DNA from: Melampsora larici-populina 98AG31
Lineage: Eukaryota; Basidiomycota; Pucciniomycetes; Pucciniales; Melampsoraceae
Direction: 5' to 3'
DNA length: 64,000 bases
Assembly (NCBI RefSeq): GCF_000204055.1
Contig: NW_006768766.1
Span: 1,418,941-1,482,940, forward strand
A program made the position numbers and the translations under genes. The notes under the pieces were generated by a model. That model searched no databases. It saw nothing but the letters and a program-made list of their open reading frames with translations, and had not been told where the DNA came from. Positions 1 to 9,902 of this stretch are shown here, one piece after another; position 1 is the stretch's first letter; every line of letters begins with the position of its first letter.

Positions 1-829
1 CTTTATCACGATCACCAATGACTGATCTAGGCGCTCCCAAAGTGCCCATCCAGGCTCCGAAGAATCTAGATGCCGTCTTTTTGGCAGTATTGGTTTGGTT
101 CACCGGAATCAGTTTGGTGAATCCCAAAAGGCGGCATGTACACGTCAAAATCATATCGTATGAATTGATTTTTGGCAAAGGTCCAATGAAATCGACCGCA
201 ACATCTGACAACGGTGCACTCGGCATGACCGGCGTTTTCATCCGGCCGTTCGGAAGGGAGGTGCGAGCTTTGGTTTTCTGGCAGACCTCGCAAGATTTCA
301 GTCGTGCTTCCATGTCCTTAGACATCCGTGGCCAGAAGAAGTCGGTGCGAAGGGTCGCCAAAGTCTTGAGATAACCCAGGTGTCCGACTCAGCAATGAGC
401 CTCATCAATCAATCGTAATCGAATGCCTGTTGTGTTAGGGATCAGAAGTCGACCGTCTATGAATACTAGTCCGTCATCAACGTAGCAGTCAGCTTCTCTT
501 AATGGTGTGCTGGATTTAACAGTTTGGCAGAACTTGTCAACTTCATAGCCCTCGAGGATTGACTGTCGAAATTCATCTGATATTGTTGTCTCCGATAGTG
601 CCAACGCCGCTACGGGTTCAACACCCACCTGAAGATCATCTACGTCTTTCCTGGATAAGGCATCGGCGACCGAGTTTTCCTCACCTTTCACGTATTGAAA
701 ATCTAAGTTAAAATCAGCTAAATGTTCCAACCACCTGGCTTGTCGCCTGCTAAGGGAGCATTGTTTCAGTAAATACGTAAGTGAGTGGTGGTCACTCATC
801 ACGTTGACCTTCATACCCAACAGGATCAT
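1..829 (-). pseudogene. Gypsy-1 RNase H end and integrase, interrupted, runs off window
   Basis: The segment opens with the end of RNase H (SDHHSLTYLL, then VADALSRK), continues into a linker, and reaches the integrase zinc-binding start (DEAHC) where a TGA at 389-391 stops it. Beyond the stop the same frame continues with GHLG, a CxxC pair, and an integrase core containing VAVDFIGPLP (first catalytic Asp) and GDRDK (second Asp) before the window ends. The downstream glutamate is outside. Homology to the intact Gypsy-2 protein shows that the stop falls inside one domain, so it is a lesion rather than a gene end. A second TGA at 830-832 separates this segment from the reverse transcriptase segment in the same frame. 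Confidence 0.85.
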
Positions 830-2104
830 TCACCATTTTTGAAGTGCGTGAATTACCGCTAGTAGCTCCTGCTCATGTACTGGGTAGTTTCGTTCTGCCA
901 CCAACATTTGGCGAGACTCGTAGGCAATTGGGTGTGCCGTCCTCCACTCTCTACCCTGAAGCAACGCGGCGCCTAATCCCGTCCCACTAGCGTCTGTGAA
1001 CAACCACAGCGGGTCAAGGGATTCATAGTCGATGTTCTTGAGACAAGGCAACGAAGTCATGATATTCTTGATGTTCTTAAACGCTTCTTCTTCAGCTTCT
1101 CCCCATTTAAATTGTTTTGGATCTAGTTTGCTGCTCGTCAACAGAGTCAATTTACCTACATACTTCTCCAACCCTGAGACAAACTTCTTCATCCATTGTA
1201 CTGTCCCCAAAAACTTTCTCACCACTTTTGATGACTTCGGCGACGTCCATGACTTGATTTGTTCAACTTTCTCCTCGTCTGGCCTCACCCCTTCTTCTGA
1301 GATGACATGTCCAAGGAACTTGACCTCCCGGCGAAAAAGTTTCGTTTTCTTTCTGCTGCAGTACAAGTTAGCAGCCCTTAGTCGCTCCAATACGAGTTGA
1401 ACATGACGCTTGTGTTCTTCAACGTTGGAAGAAAATACCACGATATCGTCGAGATAAACCACACAAACGGTGTTGATGAGATCTCCAAGCGCCTCTTCCA
1501 GTAGAGCTTGGTGAGTGGCTGGGGCGTTTGTCAATCCCATGGGCATCACGCACCATTCGTAAAGTCCCCAAGGGGTCTTCACCGCAGTCAGTGGAATATC
1601 CGCCTCTCTCATTTGAGTCTGGAAAAAAGCATTAGTTTGGTCCAAGATGGAAAAAACTTTTCCCGTGGCAACCAGTCTGACCAACTTGTCCACCTTTGGG
1701 AGCGGTGAACGGTCCATGACGGTCATACTGTTCAAGGTGCGGTAATCGCATACCCACCTTGGAAGTTCCGAAGGGTCCTTCTTTGGGATGATGAGGCTTG
1801 GTGACGCATATTGACTCGTTGATAGTCGAAGCCGTCCCGCGTCTAGATGTTGATCCAATAACTTTTGCCAAGCACCATGATGTTTCGGTGGATATGGATA
1901 TTGACGCTCATTGATAACAGCATTAGGATTTGTCAGTACTATCTTATGACGGACTTGTGATGACGGATGTTGTAATTTTTCAGGGAATGAACCATCCACA
2001 AACTCGCCCTTCGCCTCAGCTTCATCCGAAATAGCCGGTATATCTGCTGGGAAGATGTCCTCAAACTGCATCATCAGTGATTCTTCAAAGACCTTCCACG
2101 TCAC
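830..2104 (-). pseudogene. Gypsy-1 reverse transcriptase and RNase H
   Basis: This segment encodes the reverse transcriptase of the gypsy element, which copies its RNA into DNA in cytoplasmic particles. Visible landmarks are a LPRWVCDYRTLN-type fingers block, FSILDQTNAFFQ (first catalytic Asp), TPWGLYEWCVMPMGLTNAP, and the catalytic box YLDD followed by the thumb. RNase H begins at LWLFTDASGTGLGAAL. The apparent start is a GTG, so translation would have to come from the preceding gag-protease frame, which overlaps it by 4 bases in another register. That may be a frameshift mutation. The intact Gypsy-2 copy has protease and RT in one continuous frame, which favours a mutation over a programmed event. 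Confidence 0.88.
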
Positions 2105-3168
2105 AGGCTCAGTGTTTTACATGGCTCATTCTTCTGTCTCAGATCTTTCTCCCAATCTCTCCACTTATCACTCTCATGATTCTCAGCTATTGACGCCATC
2201 TTCTCATTGCACTCCTCTTCAAACTTTTTCTTCAAATTCATTTCATGACGATAGTCCAACAGTAAGACACCTGACTCTTCACGCACTACAGCTTTCTTTG
2301 CACACAAAACAGCTAATTGATGACGACACAAGAATGGAGCACCCAGAATCATATCAAATGAACCGTTAAGATTACCAATCTTCATGTACACGCGGTCAAA
2401 AGTAGAGTCAGACAATAAATGTGTTAATGATGTCGTTGTGAACTCTGTAAGGGTCGTTGGTTGATCATTTGAGTCCAGTGCTAGACCCACAATCGTAGGC
2501 TTGAATAGCTTGCGTCGCTTTAGATTTAATTCATCAACCATCTTTTCTGAAATGAGATTTGTCTCAGACCCTGCATCCGCCAAAGCCCGGAAAGTTCTCC
2601 CATTACACGTTAGCTCCAGGATGACGGTGGGTTGTGAAGTAGGTTGGTCCACGTACCCTTCAGTTGTGGGCCCCGATGCTTCCTCTCCGCTCTCAGCTAT
2701 TTCGCAAAGCTCTCGGTCAACCTCTTCATATGCTGCAATTGTGTTTGAGTCATACTCTGGGAAGGTCACTGCCGCTACTTGTGAACGCGGTGGCCGGCCC
2801 GCTGGTGGGTGGGTAGGACGACCCGCTGCGTTGGCTGATAGGGCGCAAGGAGGGGTATAGTTAGGAGGTTTTGGTGGTGCTTCATAGCCGGGGGGGAAGG
2901 TAACCTTCTCTTTAGAGAAAGTTCCCGTGCACTGCTTGTATTCACTACCACACTGCTTTTTGCAGAAGTGGCATAAGCCTAAGGAATCCAGGTACGAGTT
3001 GATTTTCCAGTAAAACTTCTGTTTGCGCTCTTCAGTCGAATCAGAGGATGGTGTGGGTCGACCAGTGGATTGGTGAGTGGCGCTCTGGTTACTCGTTTGT
3101 CTACCAGCAGTTGTTGTCAGCGGTCGGCGGTTGATTATCTTCTTCATGATCAGGTCCTCATAAATCAA
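2101..3168 (-). pseudogene. Gypsy-1 Gag zinc knuckle and aspartic protease segment
   Basis: The segment holds a Cys-rich knuckle near residues 63-80 (CHFC, QC, then a fourth Cys), followed by a proline-rich linker and a retropepsin-like domain. The protease active-site triplet reads DAG (ALADAGSETNLIS) where Gypsy-2 has DSG; the flap-side motif GSFDMILGAPFL is present. It begins with a non-ATG codon because it is the in-frame continuation of gag after a TGA at 3229-3231. It ends in a TGA overlapping the RT segment. The DAG change and the interruptions suggest an inactive polyprotein. Confidence 0.8.
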
Positions 3169-3228
3169 ATCGCAACGCTCCTCAAATCGCAGGAAATCAA
3201 AATCTTCCTTCTTCAGTGGCCCGTCTAA

Positions 3229-4320
3229 TCATAGGGTTGACTTCAGTTCGGGAAGCATGCCTAACAACATGTGGGTTGCTAAGGTGAAATCATCAATTTC
3301 AATCTGGTCATGGTTCATGAGCAATTGGATGGAGCGGGATCGGGTGCAGAAGAATTGGAAATCTTCATTGATAGTCATCCGTAAAGTGAGAATCTTCTCT
3401 CGCAGTTTGTCGTTCCAATCGGATGGCAGAGCTGCCCGAAATAGGTTTTCTTTGAAAGCAGTCCACGATAACGACTTAAAGTTATCGATATTGTGAGCCC
3501 AAAAGGCTTGGAGGTTGGTCTCGAGGAGGTACGAGCCGGTGAGTATGATTCGATCCTTGTCCTTATCAACCTTTTTGACCATGAAGAATATCTTCAGCGA
3601 AGTAAACCATCTTAAAAACGCCTTGGTATCGCGATAAGGGCCCTTGAACTGTGGGCCATCTGATGACTTGAATTTTGAAAGGTCAAGTCCTCGGGACTCC
3701 CCTCCATTGGTTGTAGAAGGCTGGTTTGGGGAGGGTGCGTTCAACTGGAGGTTCAATAGACGCTCTTCAAGCCCAGCAATCCGCTCTTCTGCCTCTCGCG
3801 CAGCCGCTATACGCTCTTCTTCCAACCTAGCGTGGCGTTTGGCAGCTTCGTTGGCTGCTTTGATCCTCGCTGTTTGTGCCACTAGCATGGCACGCAACAG
3901 TTCATCAGTCGATGACGGGTTGGAAGGTTGCCCATCCGCTTTATTAGTCATAGTTTCGACTCTCTGAAGCGGGGAAGAAGGAAGATGTTGTGTGGATCTG
4001 ATATCTTGATCGTGGTGTAACCGTTTTTCTTCATGTTGTAAGATAGACAGAGGAGATGTAGGAAAAGACCCCAGTAAGGAAGAAGCACGTAGAGGCAGTT
4101 CCTGTATTGCTGGAGTGTATGGTTTAGCTGAAGCCGGAACTGGTCTGGGAGGGACACTGGCCGACAGAACCTTATTGTGGGTGTACCTTCCCGCTTCTTC
4201 GATTGAGCGTTGTTGAAAGTGCGGAGGTAAGGTGGTTGGCTTTTGGATGAAACTTTCTGGATCGTCCACTCGAGATGTCAATTCAGTAGAGTCGCTGCGG
4301 GTCAAAACCGGCGGGGTCAT
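3229..4320 (-). CDS. Gypsy-1 Gag (capsid) N-terminal part
   Basis: I place the start at the ATG at 4320 (MTPPVLTRSD); the open frame extends to 4347 only through a TTG. The first 150 residues are low-complexity and Pro/Ser-rich. A heptad-like coiled coil follows (repeated ARxEEERIAAAREAEER). The retrotransposon gag core has FKGPYRDTKAFLRWFTSLKIFF and a helix-rich tail. Gag forms the particle that houses reverse transcription. The frame ends at a TGA (3229-3231), after which the same frame carries on for about 20 codons into the zinc-knuckle segment, so the stop probably interrupts an original longer Gag. Confidence 0.75.
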   Translation of the reverse strand: MTPPVLTRSDSTELTSRVDDPESFIQKPTTLPPHFQQRSIEEAGRYTHNKVLSASVPPRPVPASAKPYTPAIQELPLRASSLLGSFPTSPLSILQHEEKRLHHDQDIRSTQHLPSSPLQRVETMTNKADGQPSNPSSTDELLRAMLVAQTARIKAANEAAKRHARLEEERIAAAREAEERIAGLEERLLNLQLNAPSPNQPSTTNGGESRGLDLSKFKSSDGPQFKGPYRDTKAFLRWFTSLKIFFMVKKVDKDKDRIILTGSYLLETNLQAFWAHNIDNFKSLSWTAFKENLFRAALPSDWNDKLREKILTLRMTINEDFQFFCTRSRSIQLLMNHDQIEIDDFTLATHMLLGMLPELKSTL

Positions 4321-4605
4321 AAATGATATGGAATCGAATGAAGGCAATTCACAAGGTTAGGATTGAATGCGAATAAGGTTGGATTCTTGCAAATCCGGGG
4401 TACGTTCAAGAACAAGGTTCTTCTGAAGTAGTCTGAAGTTGGGTAATTCGATTTCCAGTGTTGGTTTGAGAAAAAAAAAGTGTAAAGCACTGGAATGTCC
4501 TCACTACGAAGGAAGTCTCTCGGAGGGAACTAAGGATCAGATGCCACAATGTGGACTTGAAGTTTCTAGAACCAAAGTAGGTATGGTTTTATTATTGCTA
4601 GAAAT

Positions 4606-4768
4606 CTGGCTCCAAAGGTAATAGAATCAAGATCAGTCTTGAGTTCCCTCTATAGGGATATACAAAGTATTATATAAAAGGAAAGAATAATATAAAAGGA
4701 GATAAGGTAATGAAAACTGCTAACCTGGCTCCAAAGGTAATAGAATCAAGATCAGTCTTGAGTTCCCT
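4606..4768. repeat. 44-bp direct repeat pair in Gypsy-1 leader/LTR region
   Basis: Positions 4606-4649 and 4725-4768 are identical 44-mers beginning CTGGCTCCAAAGG and ending GAGTTCCCT. Each contains the hairpin TCAAGA-TCAG-TCTTGA. On the minus strand the upstream copy ends in GAGCCAG and is followed by GTTAGC, then an AT-rich spacer that ends TATAG directly before the second copy. The rest of 4348-4853 holds no reading frame. It is probably the 5' LTR plus leader, but its ends cannot be fixed without the other LTR. Confidence 0.75.
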
Positions 4769-4853
4769 AAGGAGCCAGTCCGTGATCGTGCGCACACAGA
4801 GAGTAAGTGAAAATATGTTAAGTCTAAGTCTATGTCTAGGTCTACGTATTATA

Positions 4854-5756
4854 TTATGTGTATGTCTGTGATGATGTATACATCATTACAAGCGGCCATG
4901 ATTGTGCATCAGTGAGATGCCAATGAAACATTGAAAGTTTACACCAACTCATGGCTTTGAGTGTACTTTGTAAATCTGAAATCAAATAAAAGTTTTGACT
5001 GGTATCAAGTAAGATCCCTCTATATGGAAATGCTGGAGTGTCTTTTATCTTTAATGGTCCATATAAATATTGTAAATTAGAATCGGATTTTAAACTGTAT
5101 TGGTCATGATTCGATGAGGTCTGATCGTTTGTTGAGTTTGATGAATTTGGTGTACCTAATTCTAGGTTTGATTGGATTGATAATTCATCTTGGTTTTGAT
5201 TGGGTTTTGAGTCTGATTCTGATCCAGATTCTGATTGGAGTCTTGATGGTGAAGTGATATAAACAAGTTGTGAAAAGGTTTGTAAACCTCTTAAAAGACC
5301 TAATGAATTCAAAGCAGATAATAGAGCAATATTCTGTTGAAAATTCCTTGGATCGGGTCCAATTATCAATTTGTATGATTCATCTCATTCATCTAATCAA
5401 ACCAAACCACAAGCCAACTCAATAAGTTTCTTTAATTTGTGAGACATTCAAAGAAAACAAACAGGTTTTACAACAAACCTAATAGTTTTAATATCTCAGA
5501 TTGGATTCCATTAATCTTTAAATGATCAAAATCAAAACCTTTAGTATGATTAGTTTTAGTTTGTTTTCCCTTTTTATTATTTTTAAATTTAAGATTATTC
5601 CATGTTGATGATTTGATTGAATTCATAAACCAATTCTGATGAAACGATCTATGAATTTCTAAATCAAGTTTATAAATCAATCCAATTTTTTCATTAGCTT
5701 GTTGATTCAATCTTTCATTTAAATTGATTTCATCTTGATTTGTTTGTAAAGGTTGG
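4854..5756 (-). pseudogene. GH20 beta-N-acetylhexosaminidase gene fragment
   Basis: The minus-strand exon at 4854-5369 encodes a clear family 20 glycoside hydrolase segment: FPYRGILLDTSQNFY, then MSWCKLSMFHWHLTDAQSWPL, the canonical start of the catalytic barrel. A frame upstream (5468-5756) resembles the N-terminal non-catalytic domain, and DESYKLIIGPDP just before the exon fits its end, with an intron between. The enzyme family removes terminal GlcNAc from chitin fragments and glycoproteins, usually at the cell surface or secreted. The catalytic DE pair and the rest of the barrel are missing. The gene stops where Gypsy-1 repeats begin, so insertion or rearrangement truncated it. The N-terminal exon structure is not resolved, and an in-frame TGA lies near 5380. 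Confidence 0.72.
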
Positions 5757-6793
5757 TGTAAATCACTACACCGGCGGCCTTGAGGTCCGAAATATAGATG
5801 TCAACAGTGCTGGCTCCTGAAGCCGATGATTTTGAAACCGCAATCCAAATTGAAATGGGTAGTGTGGGATGAGCTAGAAGGCGGGTGTGGTCAAAAAGCT
5901 CTGAAGAGTGAGCACGACACTGAGAGGTGTATGAGAGGTATTCCAAGAGTTGAATAAAGACTGTTGACGTTGGCTGTACACTGACTTGTTTGGATTCTTG
6001 TCCATCCTTTCTAGCAGCTTGATAGCCTGCTGTAGAAGTGAGACAACTGTGATATAGAAGCAACAGAACCAAGACTTATTGAGCTGGCTATGGAGACATG
6101 AAAAGCAATTCAATGTGTAAGCAATAATCCAACTGCTTGTCAACATTGGTTGACCATCAACGGCTCAGTAGAAAAAATTCCTGAGAACATTTCTATCAGC
6201 TGCTGGAATTTGGTGAAAGAGGTAGATGAGCGCACTGTGTGAGAAGACCATGATTGGGTCAATATTGACTTGAGAAGTTTCCACCAGCTTTAGTAGGTTG
6301 ATCAATTTTTCTGATTGAAGTTTACGTGCCTGAATAAGATTTAGTCAAGAAACAAAGCATGAGTAACTTATTTAAGCGACTAAAAATGAGGTAAGAGCTC
6401 AGACCATCAGATTGATTGATCACTGACCAGCTAGAAGTAACACATTTCCAATCTTGTAGTCTCACCTCATTATCCTTAGAATCAATTCCCTTGTGAGTTT
6501 TGAATGGGTGTATTGCTTTTAAATCTGTCGGTATAGGCATCGATGAATTTGCAGATAGAGTTATATCTTGAGGGTTGATTGGGGTTTGAGTGTCAATTCT
6601 AGATATTAATTGAAAAAGCATTTGATTAGGCGGTAGTCAAGACATGAGTATGTCGGGTAACGTGAGTCAAAAGAGACAGTGGGTGAAGTGTGAAGGAGTG
6701 AGATAAGGGAATCAAGAGAGTCAATGAATGGTTGAAGGTATGGATTAGAGCATTTACCAGAGTCAGAAACATTGACTGCTCATAAACTCAACA
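5757..6793. other. No supported gene
   Basis: Frames of up to 117 codons on the minus strand (5719-6072, 6322-6621) show no recognisable domain. They could include 5' exons of the hexosaminidase remnant, but I could not connect them. Confidence 0.4.
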
Positions 6794-6839
6794 AAGTCCC
6801 ACGCTGCGTCTCGCACGCTTCGAGCGCAGCGAGGGACTT
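6794..6839. repeat. 46-bp near-palindrome (hairpin)
   Basis: Arms AAGTCCC(A)CGCTGCG(T)CTCG and CGAGCGCAGCG(A)GGGACTT pair with about two mismatches around a short loop. It is GC-rich in an AT-rich neighbourhood and lies at the 3' side of the DIRS-like element on its coding strand, so it may be part of that element's terminal repeat. A gypsy or MITE relic is an alternative. Confidence 0.6.
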
Positions 6840-7132
6840 ATGACAACGAGGCACACTTTTGCCTGTGAGGGGAACCAGTTTTTGCAGGAGAAATTTGCCT
6901 TCCTTATAAAACTTTTTCCCCTATTTGTGAAAAATCGAGATGCAAAGAAATGAAATGTTCGCCTCTATGAGGCTCATCGATTGATCCAAAAAAATCTCGA
7001 GGAAGCCGAGGAATGTCCTTTCAGATTCCTTCTGAAGTTCAGGATTTTGGAGTGTTTTCGAGTGTTTTGACCTGTATTTGACCCTCGAGAGTGGTTTATA
7101 CATACGAATACAAGGCAATTTCATCAAAAACT

Positions 7133-9620
7133 TCAAACTTCAGAAGCCAATGCCTTCACTAGAGCTTTTATTGCTGTGTCTACACCTGATGGATATTCTT
7201 CTGCATGAAAAAGATGCCACACCTTTATCCCTGCGATGTAAGATTTCAGAGTTGTGTACTTTACTGACTCATCTTCTGCCGCTTTCTGTACGCTCTTCTT
7301 TGATGCCCAGACCACAAAAAGTTTCATCAAGGTAGGCGAAATCGGCAGTAGCTTCGACTTTTCTATGTTCTTCACTACAGCAAATCGATGTAGTTTTACG
7401 ATGCCTGAGTTGTAACTTTTCAAAGTTCCATCTCCCCACGATCCACGTAAGTAATGAGATTTCACTTCGTCTATGTCTGAATCGTCTATTCCTAACGCAT
7501 TTTTCTTGAACGCTCCAAAGGGTTTCGTCACTCTCTTCAAATCTACCTCTTGTATTCCGTTCGGTGACACTCTCCTCGGCATTACTGAACATCGGTCCAT
7601 CAGCTCAAATCTTGATCTCTCAGAAACCAACAGCATCAGAAGCTCACCGCTATTTCAGATGTCAAGTACCAATTTCGGATTCTTCTTCGGTGGGAAAACT
7701 TGCTTCAGCAAATGTTGAAGGTCGGTCGGGACTTGTACTAGGACTTCTCTAAACCACAATAGATCTCCGAGATAGCCTCTGGAAAGTGCGTCTGCCACAT
7801 TTCCTTTTGATGTGACATGTTTCGCTTGTATGTCACAAGCTAATACTGTAAGTAACCGTTGAATTGCTTTCCATTCCTCATTCACCATCTTATCCTTAGA
7901 CTTCCTCTTCTTCACTGTCGATTGGGATGTGGTATTATCTGTCCACACAAGGAATTTCATTCCTACAACCCACATTTTGTGTTAGGTATGTGCTTATCAC
8001 TAATTGACTGAGATTTTTACTCACCTTCTATTTTCTTTACTTTTTGTAAGACAAGTAGGCCCAACCGTATTGCAACCGTCTCAGCCCACGCGATCGAACG
8101 TTTATCCCCAATCAAGCCTAGACATTGCCAACCTTGAGTCAGTTCGAAGCATGCCCAATAATCCCCAATTAGTATGCCTATCCCAAAGGACGATGAGGCA
8201 TCGCCTACCCAACCAACTTCCGTTGCTTTGGGAGAGGGAATAATCTGTCGTGAGTTAAAGTTTTTCAAGACCCAATACCACTCTTTCACATCCGCCTTTA
8301 CGCTCTCTGATGTGTACCTTAATGCTGATTTGTTCCTCCAGCTCTTCATCCATCGATAGAATGAGTTCAAATATGCTTTCATATGCGGTACTATGTGCAC
8401 CGTATGCACTAGTTTCCCCACGATGCTCTCCACCCTGTTTAGAGCCCATTTTGTTTCTGGGTTGAGTAGGTCGATAATTAGTTGAAGTCTTTCATTCAAC
8501 TTCTCTCGCGGTAGTCTAACCGTATGATCATGTCCATTCCAGATAAACCCAACGAACTTTTGTTCCGCCGCGAAGTCATGGTTTTTCACCGGGTTCGTCG
8601 CAACTCCCAAGTCATTGCTCACTGCCGTAACATCTGCTAATGATACTTGCTGATTCGGTCTCTTCAACATTAAGCTATCGTCTACCCAACGGAATAAAAC
8701 AATCTTCAAGATCCGTTCAATCACGATTTTCCAGATATGCGCCGGAGCCCCGAAAACGCCACAGCTCGCTACACCACCGAATCCTACCGCTAAATCCACC
8801 CAAAGTCGATTATAAAAATCTAGAATGCATAGGTAGTGTCTTTGGCACGGATGTATTGGAAGCTGTCTGTATGCTTTTTGCCAATCGAAGATGGCTACAT
8901 CCCAAATCCCTGGATTATCTTGAAAGAACCTAGCAACTCGGTTAAAATCATCCCAATACGTGCCATAGTTTAGTTTATTAACAAACGAGTTTACTGATGG
9001 TATGCCTTCTCCCTTCCTAGGAAACGACAAATCATTCACCATTCGGATAGAACCATCACTATTGACCGCACTACCCATTGGGTTCGACCGGAAAAAACCA
9101 AGCTTCTCATATAACTCTTCGTGAGTAAAAGGACCAGCGATCCTTCCTGCTACCCATTCCTTCTTCAACGTCGCTTCTATTTGCAACCTCGCTTCTAGGG
9201 CTGACTTATGATTCTCGGGGGTGTACCATTTTAAACCTGGTACCTCATGTTGTGGTATTCCTAAACAGAAACCGTTTGTGAATCCATCCACTATATACGG
9301 TATATCCTCGTGGAGTCCTACTGCTTCCATCAAAGTTATCCACTCCTTTACAACCATCTTACACGTCACCGGGGCTGGCCAAGGATTATCTACCGGTACT
9401 GTGAATAGTTTCCTTTGATTGAGAGGTAAAGGAATCTTTTTCTGTCCTTCGTATTCTTCTTCTTCCAAATCATCTAAACTCGAAACACTCTCTACAGACT
9501 CTTCTTCAAGACTAGACTCTAGGGCCTCTCCACTCTCCTCTTGTGAGACCACAGCCAGGTCTGGACGCTTGGCCTCAAGCTCTCGCTGACTCGAAGGATC
9601 AATGGAACTGAGATTGCTGC
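7133..9620 (-). pseudogene. DIRS-like RT, RNase H and truncated tyrosine recombinase
   Basis: The main frame (9552-8017) opens without ATG. A plausible 3' splice site TTGCAG at about 9620 leads into it in frame. RT landmarks are RMVNDLSFPR, FDWQKAYRQLPIHP, FGGVASCGVFGAPAH and the catalytic FRWVDDSLML. A GTGAGT intron at about 8016 is needed to reach RNase H (FLVWTDNTTSQS, later GNVADALSRG). A TGA at 7655-7657 lies in frame between RNase H and the recombinase core-binding domain (LKSYNSGIVKLHRF, TTLKSYIAGIKVWHLFHAEEYP). The frame ends at 7133 with none of the Arg/His/Tyr catalytic residues, so site-specific integration would not be possible from this copy. Confidence 0.78.
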
Positions 9621-9902
9621 AATGTAAATGGAAATTTCACAATCTCTGACTCAGAACATAATTTTTCGTTGATTTCTCTCACAACTAACAAATATTTAAG
9701 AACTAACACATCGAATTCACACAACCCAAGAGGAACAGAAAAGATTTCCCCATACATCGACAGTTTCCATGACAAGATACAAGAAGAAAATAAATTCCCA
9801 TGCAGATAGGTTACGCCGATTTCCGGAATTTAAAACACAAAACGTAAAAGTGTTTTCTCAGCCTTCCGTTCCCATCATTCTTCATATGAACCAAAATCTG
9901 AC

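Larger units (their letters stand above)
1..4853 (-). mobile_element. Ty3/gypsy LTR retrotransposon, 5' part, decayed (Gypsy-1)
   Basis: Reading on the minus strand, gag, a zinc-knuckle/protease segment, reverse transcriptase, RNase H and integrase follow one another in Ty3/gypsy order. The element leaves the window at position 1 inside the integrase core, so the 3' LTR is not visible. The upstream boundary near 4553-4853 is uncertain: a 44-bp direct repeat lies there and the GH20 remnant starts at 4854. At least three TGA stops and one frame change interrupt gag-pol, so this copy looks inactive. Its proteins are similar throughout to the Gypsy-2 element at 14709-21685, so both belong to one clade. 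Confidence 0.88.

Noticed and set aside
389..832. In-frame TGA codons as recoded stops
   Set aside because: No recoding signal is visible and the related Gypsy-2 has sense codons in the same place; mutation is simpler.
2101..2104. Programmed frameshift between protease and RT in Gypsy-1
   Set aside because: In Gypsy-2 these domains share one frame, so a small indel is the likelier cause.
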